From NCBI RefSeq assembly GCF_002140175.1, contig NZ_NGMO01000002.1, forward strand, positions 468,619 through 528,725: a DNA stretch of 60,107 nucleotides, written 5' to 3'. The notes under the pieces were generated by a model. The model was given only the letters and a program-made list of their open reading frames with translations, had not been told where the DNA came from and made no database searches. Source of the DNA: Candidatus Enterococcus wittei (GTDB lineage Bacteria > Bacillota > Bacilli > Lactobacillales > Enterococcaceae). This document shows, one piece after another, positions 57,401 through 60,107 of the stretch. Every line of letters starts with the position of its first letter. Positions within the stretch are counted from its first letter, which is position 1. The position numbers and the translations under genes are program-made.

Positions 57401-58054
57401 ACTAATTTTCTGTTAAGGGATGCGGAAATACTTATGACTATCCTTAGAGATTTTGTCGAAGGAAGAGGATATAATGAACTAATTCGTATAAAAAGGAGTA
57501 CTGATAATGTAAAATCGGGCAATGGGTTTATATTCCTTTTACAAGCATTAGTTCATACAAGTAACTATAAAATCATAAAGAAAACTCCTCAATTGGATAA
57601 CATACAAGAGCTGAGTACAAAAAAAAGTACGGATAACATAAGTACAGAAGTATCAAACAAGGAAGTATCAGGAGCTGTTGGAATTACAAACTGGGCAGAA
57701 ACAACAGAGCCTAAACCATTTACAACCCATCGAAGCTCTTTAAATCTCGTAAGCACGAGGTCAGAAAATAAAAGCAGTAACAATCAATTTGTCTCTGATC
57801 AACAAGTAATGTCAGAACTTCCACAGATTTCATCAAGTAGAAGTTCCTTGCATCTTGTGACTACAAATACTGGGAAGAATACCAATTCATCTGTTTTTAA
57901 TCAACAAAGAGATAGAAATTTCTCGCAGCCTACAACAAATAGTTTCTTAAATCTTGTAACTAATGGTAGAGAAAGAAGCACTCAAGCCACTTCCACGAAG
58001 ACAATCAATCAACAAATAAACAAGAATCAGAAAGAGCCAGCTCTACAATATTAA
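51467..58054 (+). CDS. giant toxin-like protein, shorter paralogue with HExxH motif (2195 aa)
   Basis: It is close in sequence to the first giant over the N-terminus, the two short modules (about 539-633, 674-775) and the C-terminal core. It lacks the six QW-x-NNN modules. The ATG at 51467 is chosen by homology and by AAGGAG at 51453-51458, which recurs before giant 1; an in-frame TTG at 51413 with its own AGGAGG is possible. No signal peptide is seen. Landmarks: FYDCV and SCTID in a hydrophobic stretch (about 1228-1285), HETAH at 1900-1904 with nearby Asp, three copies of a SSLxLV-like repeat near 2087-2170, end LQY. A metallopeptidase is inferred from the motif and from conservation between paralogues. 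Confidence 0.72.
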   Translation: MPQKGRIPLKTQMPNKGGIPQAIFREKIGKANNERNDKNKLGFDQARLNDIANNMGQTPAPDNLLTLEGLLFLSHIFRNVRLVDPPEQQTVIKKNAPAFEATTRIDVRREGNQTRIHSFVSTSTINRGRIQSLNTNQTMSQPTTAIAPLFASTSSLFGNQTSAPAPQDIDIAKRAHELSVFFHQKVHDLYQLVNCTTTRRTDQVKTWIVTGESVEQTSFITVCQEAIGKAEAQNNQGMKQESENPTFASHHMTNITEHGFRPFSAEEAAQKLSKAFQAAFENKHNATIDTPDHIHNQVTETFWNGLTERFHQFFFQHEHTPYAQEQEDANGSLMSYFVDLLLQTFSIDYGKQVPSNPLLEKNLNYLVKSLSANPAIQTKKKQPEGTPEMVLEPVREMTSEAMMGNESVLNPEKESFLSQIWQLATDFYGVVDGFLQQSIGLQFLGAQARPLPLTSIPSLELEENKGTFNETQISETTTGISQVNTTSTLIEVFGSNVTQAGEIDTTQEINEKIQAFLRENADNPTKIVAQETTEDSDLPEWTSEQKKNIRKKLVDFFLENGIVCQESNARELMETVGEWVLLEGATSPTLDMVKVKQIAKLILGMNEEAVISEKQASLTVGTWVYETIRDNQPTIAFGAEAPEQTTGMNTTQSTSSPQPTSTDKQKNNVVETDGIQWRDPEVRKQVEAFFQQKKLLSDQPTKEELLIAIGTRVTKEENNKLVFNHTRIRPLAKVILKALKIDNEKNGEEISNKDAELTVMKWVFETMLGSSIEAYIVKTLVSAPDIDQFTMGRLRDLFTVRNLEKQGLIQLDVPTLSQKQKRRFNKLWNFLLQQELPNYFLDSSGLADSLLISDYASLMQLTGAKILKEGGYLESFGPEDSRLMGQHFWETILEKGITTYEEFRHLLIPSLLAVAQLEPNLLREALVTGTYKEVAISTFIGYQKEGYFQLVEHQELLNRLYKAYQEALLQWRRKEALATNVAEKCRSKGSRAPFYIMKQNYLLGLEEPCRDIDWSPPKLEDEYIKLTKNVSETHFPFDKKLIEFALNAVDQKEFDFIFSKTTILYEGFAELKNETHYTGGAPGTGGMLLININGRVPWEDTTLSLDKTDLFVAVQGKEERWYALKRLDEEGGYILYRVDQDPLSYLKYGLFNRKDLWGKGYQQVGNEIRIGNKYFQFSARVNRSKKLSHGVEMEPLIETLSRKHSDQLYDQLYDSGNDKADIEKAWDVIKHFIPFYDCVTGIIDRDTGQAVVSCTIDALLMIPVLGQITSLNMKFALGVARAFARGGIRNVIRSSSSFLPTMAETRRLVLTFARALDPGFETLIGGGRLIVRKLVSFKNELRVGKKIKDLLERVETMEKAQGALKKSIEMLEWNGLEVPVKKVNDHLYMRVTNLETAEVFGGLFMKKGNRLEAYRSATFTNEQLKLINLLEVKLDENQAFVVGVNPNPQAYGTGEITTVAKEGEETKRFIRMKGKLIEVTMTAIKEHGIRLDVYAHHSGKILPVNFNGMEWYFEAPTARSVAKEVEKEIASTLDQFETRKNPTGLSAPDGKGLMWDKTGRSYIKINDHYIPLVALDKNGDRYHLVKKDYNESMTILRFDAKNSKFRFETDLERQQVEVDLKKGEIRSRGGKSSGRRRTTQEGEIPSTSQGTVSQSSNKVFPPYNKLPPSPGKGELWTEIRKAVKSEKIDERVEDPSVLLPPLSKFISDPVPIVADDEYVRKTILEDLDEEYNIPYRVFVGLHSRNVPPFLKPFVRKIAGDVRWAMGYFDAGKKIYKKLLKKPILSETREGDYLSKMFRLEGLANQEEILRKIIKRLLSVAEKGEKFLSQSSDWGFENILIVSSDLAKEEGSQLYHSLLDHDVPKARVIINDPECRIIIFADAFHLDPDMPQGEELETIIHETAHITSRAEDLMELVFPESDFLTTGEELMDQINNNFSEILESESLENFVEQLAKEFDLPNLSKEAVIKALNVDPILRTNFLLRDAEILMTILRDFVEGRGYNELIRIKRSTDNVKSGNGFIFLLQALVHTSNYKIIKKTPQLDNIQELSTKKSTDNISTEVSNKEVSGAVGITNWAETTEPKPFTTHRSSLNLVSTRSENKSSNNQFVSDQQVMSELPQISSSRSSLHLVTTNTGKNTNSSVFNQQRDRNFSQPTTNSFLNLVTNGRERSTQATSTKTINQQINKNQKEPALQY

Positions 58055-58112
58055 TAAATGATGTAACCTTTCCTCTATCCTATGCGAAGGCTAGGCATGG
58101 ATATGATGATAG

Positions 58113-58274
58113 CCAATCACATTTTTTGAACGATCTGTAACCAAACAAGTAATCCTTTTTAAAATTGAAAAGGGGAATCCTGCTACTTTACAAGCAATGG
58201 AAAATACCAAAGACGATAATATCCATGATGGATTCAGCTTTGTTGATAAGTCAATGAAGGATTTAGATGCTTAA
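58113..58274 (+). pseudogene. remnant of a RelB/DinJ-family antitoxin
   Basis: The frame ending at TAA (58272-58274) encodes a sequence like the second half of RelB/DinJ antitoxins (ITFFERSVTKQ, then NPATLQAMENTKDDNIHDG, then VDKSMKDLDA). A stop lies upstream of it in frame and no start or ribosome site precedes it, so the N-terminal DNA-binding half is lost. No toxin partner follows. Confidence 0.55.
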
Positions 58275-58527
58275 TATTTTTATACGTCATAATTTAAGTG
58301 AGACTATAAAAGCTAAGAGGAGAGATTTAGCGAAATGAAAGTAGAAACTGTTTCTTTTATAGAACCAACATAAATTACCATAAAATTATCGTAATCATAA
58401 TTTGATTGGTATGTGTAAGAGTTGGAGAGTGTTGTATTAGTTTTGATTGGTTAATGGTATTTAGTATTGATAATAACCAGTTAATATCAATACTTGTTAG
58501 CTTAGGATTACATAGTGAATTATTTTT

Positions 58528-58564
58528 AGAGGAAAACGATGATTTCATTTATCGTTTTCCTCTT
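58528..58564. terminator. hairpin terminator
   Basis: AGAGGAAAACGAT pairs with ATCGTTTTCCTCT and ends in a short T run. It may end transcripts from the antitoxin remnant. Confidence 0.7.
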
Positions 58565-58849
58565 TGTTGGATCTGCGTACACTATCCCCCTGTACCCTTC
58601 AGCAAGAGAAATTAGGAGTAAGAGTTAATGGGTAACAGAGTATAACCTATTGCTTCTCTATAACTGATTTTATGAACACCTTTTAAAAGGCAATAAAAAT
58701 TCACTCAATATTTTTATGTGAACTACAAGTTAGGCCATTTAAAAAGAAGAGTAACAGACTGACAATAAGCAAGTACAACTCAATATAATAGTGAATCACA
58801 ATAGACATAACTAGTGATTATACCAAGTTGATGATAAGTAAACAGATCA

Positions 58850-58858
58850 TGCTATAAT
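58850..58858 (+). promoter_or_regulatory. extended -10 promoter for the second GNAT gene
   Basis: TGCTATAAT matches the extended -10 and is preceded by a TTGATG-like -35 with a 19-base spacer. It lies about 90 bases before the GNAT start. Confidence 0.6.
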
Positions 58859-58948
58859 TGAGTTGATGATATAAAAGGAGCGAGATGAAGTGAACAATAG
58901 GTTGAGAATAAACCCTTAATTATCAAAAATAATTAGGAGGAAAACTAC

Positions 58949-59356
58949 ATGATAAATTACAAAAAAAACGCTCAGATAGATATAAGAGAACTTGAAAATC
59001 TCTATTCGAGTGTGGGGTGGACTGCCTATACAAATGACTTGGATACATTAGAAAAAGCAATCAATAATTCATTAGTAGTAATAACTGCCTGGAGAAATGA
59101 TAAATTGGTTGGTTTGATTAGAGCGATTGGTGATGGATATACAATTTTATATATTCAAGATATTTTAGTTCGTCCTGATTTTCAAAACAAAAATATTGGA
59201 ACCAATTTAATGACTAGAATTTTAAATGAATTTAATGATGTGAGACAGAAAATACTTCTTACTGAAGATGCTCCGAATGTGAGACATTTTTATGAAAAAT
59301 TTGGATTCATTTCTTGTGATAAAGGGAGTACCGTATCTTTTTATAAAGAGTTTTAA
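58949..59356 (+). CDS. GNAT-family N-acetyltransferase
   Basis: This 135-residue acetyltransferase has the acetyl-CoA motif in VRPDFQNKNIGTNLMTRIL and VRHFYEKFGF near the end. TTAGGAGGAAAA precedes the ATG. The substrate is unknown. It differs from the GNAT at 45363. It stands alone between the antitoxin remnant and a gene-poor tail. Confidence 0.88.
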   Translation: MINYKKNAQIDIRELENLYSSVGWTAYTNDLDTLEKAINNSLVVITAWRNDKLVGLIRAIGDGYTILYIQDILVRPDFQNKNIGTNLMTRILNEFNDVRQKILLTEDAPNVRHFYEKFGFISCDKGSTVSFYKEF

Positions 59357-59460
59357 TTATTGAGCAGATAATTTGCATAATTAAACGTTAAACAATGGTT
59401 GTTGGCATAATCAAAGTTGGTTTAAGCTTGTGAACGATAATGTCATAGATAAAATGAGGA

Positions 59461-59494
59461 ATCAGAACTTTATTAAATCAAAGTTCTGATTTTA
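59461..59494. terminator. rho-independent terminator
   Basis: ATCAGAACTTT pairs with AAAGTTCTGAT over eight bases and is followed by TTTT. Confidence 0.8.
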
Positions 59495-60060
59495 TGAGTT
59501 CGTTCAAAAAAGTATCCTCTAAATATCAAAAATTCGAGGAGTCATTTAAATAAATCTAATTAAATGAGCTGTTAAAGAAGAAATACGATGATCAAAAAAT
59601 AGAGATCAGGAGCTTTTAAGTTTTCCTCTCATCAAGAATTTCTAAAAAATGGATTTGTAAGTAACTTTTCAAAGACGGTAAAAAATCACTTAACGATTTC
59701 TTAATGGATGCGTTGTGACAATTTAAAAATTTATCGTTATTTAGTTAAAGTGCTGGGAAAGATGGAAAGATAAACGATTATTAGCTTTTCTGATCAACGA
59801 AAATGACTGCTATAAAAAAATAAAACTTTTGTGTCTTACTGACTAATTGACGAGAAGGATTTTTTTAGTGTTTTGTTAAAGACAAATCGAGATGTTCAGA
59901 TTAAATGAGCTTCTTTTTTGATAGTCTTTGTAAAATGATGTTGAGGAGAAGAAAGTGTAAAGCGGTGATATGGGCTATGATGTAATTTTTTTTATTTTTT
60001 TATAACAAATAAATCTACCTTTTATCAAGACGTTTCTTATATTCTAGAAAGGCTCTAACT

Positions 60061-60106
60061 TTTTTTATATAACTTTATTTATTTTATAATTGGTATAGTT
60101 ATAAAT
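60061..60106 (+). promoter_or_regulatory. second copy of the giant-gene upstream element
   Basis: TTTTTTATATAACTTT, TTTTATAATTGGTATAGT and ATAAAT occur in the same order and spacing as at 26951-26995. The window ends inside or just after it, so its gene would lie beyond base 60107. Confidence 0.55.
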
Positions 60107-60107
60107 C

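Larger units (their letters stand above)
58055..58948. other. 894-base gap with an antitoxin remnant and a terminator
   Basis: It holds a decayed antitoxin end (58113-58274), a hairpin (58528-58564) and an extended -10 promoter (58850-58858). A 69-codon frame at 58406 runs through the hairpin and is rejected. Confidence 0.6.
59357..60107. other. 751-base gene-free tail ending in the repeated element
   Basis: A hairpin terminator (59461-59494) follows the GNAT. The rest is AT-rich with stops in all frames. The last ~47 bases match the element upstream of giant gene 1. Confidence 0.65.

Noticed and set aside
58406-58615. 69-codon plus-strand frame
   Set aside because: It runs through a terminator hairpin and has no ribosome site or recognisable protein pattern.
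1-60107. CRISPR arrays, tRNA or rRNA genes
   Set aside because: No spaced direct repeats, cloverleaf or rRNA stretches were seen on reading either strand.

Overview
The window looks like an AT-rich Firmicutes chromosome segment, most likely an Enterococcus or close relative. Strong AGGAGG-type ribosome sites, a sigma-54-type PTS promoter with a cre site, an oleate hydratase and a two-gene FluC pair all fit. The assignment rests on gene content and codon style, not on a database search. Bases 35-53 match the Nextera/Tn5 mosaic-end adapter exactly. Base 1 is therefore probably a contig edge with untrimmed library sequence, and the first ~53 bases should not be read as biology.

Region 1 (152-13757) is a nitrogen and nickel block. 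A methyltransferase gene leads a five-gene nickel ABC importer operon (nikABCDE). Then come an ammonium channel (amt), a UreI-type urea channel, urease subunits ureA, ureB and ureC, accessory genes ureE, ureF, ureG and ureD, and two crcB/fluC fluoride-channel subunits. Together they import nickel and urea, mature and run urease, and move ammonium. The FluC pair may protect the fluoride-sensitive enzyme.

Region 2 (14000-23787) is a PucR-controlled ureide/oxamate block. An alpha/beta hydrolase and pucR run leftward. Divergent from them are a fused allF-allG (fdrA-ylbE) gene, allH (DUF2877), an MFS transporter, a carbamate kinase and a dicarboxylate symporter. This fits carbamoyl-phosphate release from a ureide and ATP formation by the kinase. 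A ketopantoate-reductase-like gene with a PTS_EIIC_2-like membrane protein follows (24378-26382).

Region 3 holds two giant paralogous genes, at 27355-36879 (3174 aa) and 51467-58054 (2195 aa). I find no description of them that I can name with confidence. They share a conserved N-terminus with no signal peptide, Cys-containing domains, a hydrophobic 'FYDC' segment, a long C-terminal core with an HExxH motif, and a terminal LQY. The longer one carries six extra ~155-230-residue modules ending in QWxNNN-like signatures. They look like large secreted or released toxin-like metallopeptidases. A ~50-bp element upstream of the first recurs at the very end of the window, suggesting a third locus just beyond base 60107. 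An IS110-family element lies directly after the first giant gene.

Between the giants (39101-50832) is ordinary cargo: truA, msrA, an aldo/keto reductase, a Lac/cellobiose-type PTS (IIB, IIA, IIC) under a textbook sigma-54 promoter, a YjbR-like protein, a GNAT, a YrhK-like protein, a zinc alcohol dehydrogenase, a membrane protein with an apparent ATC start, oleate hydratase and a 42-residue membrane protein. After the second giant lie a decayed RelB/DinJ antitoxin remnant, another GNAT and a gene-poor tail.
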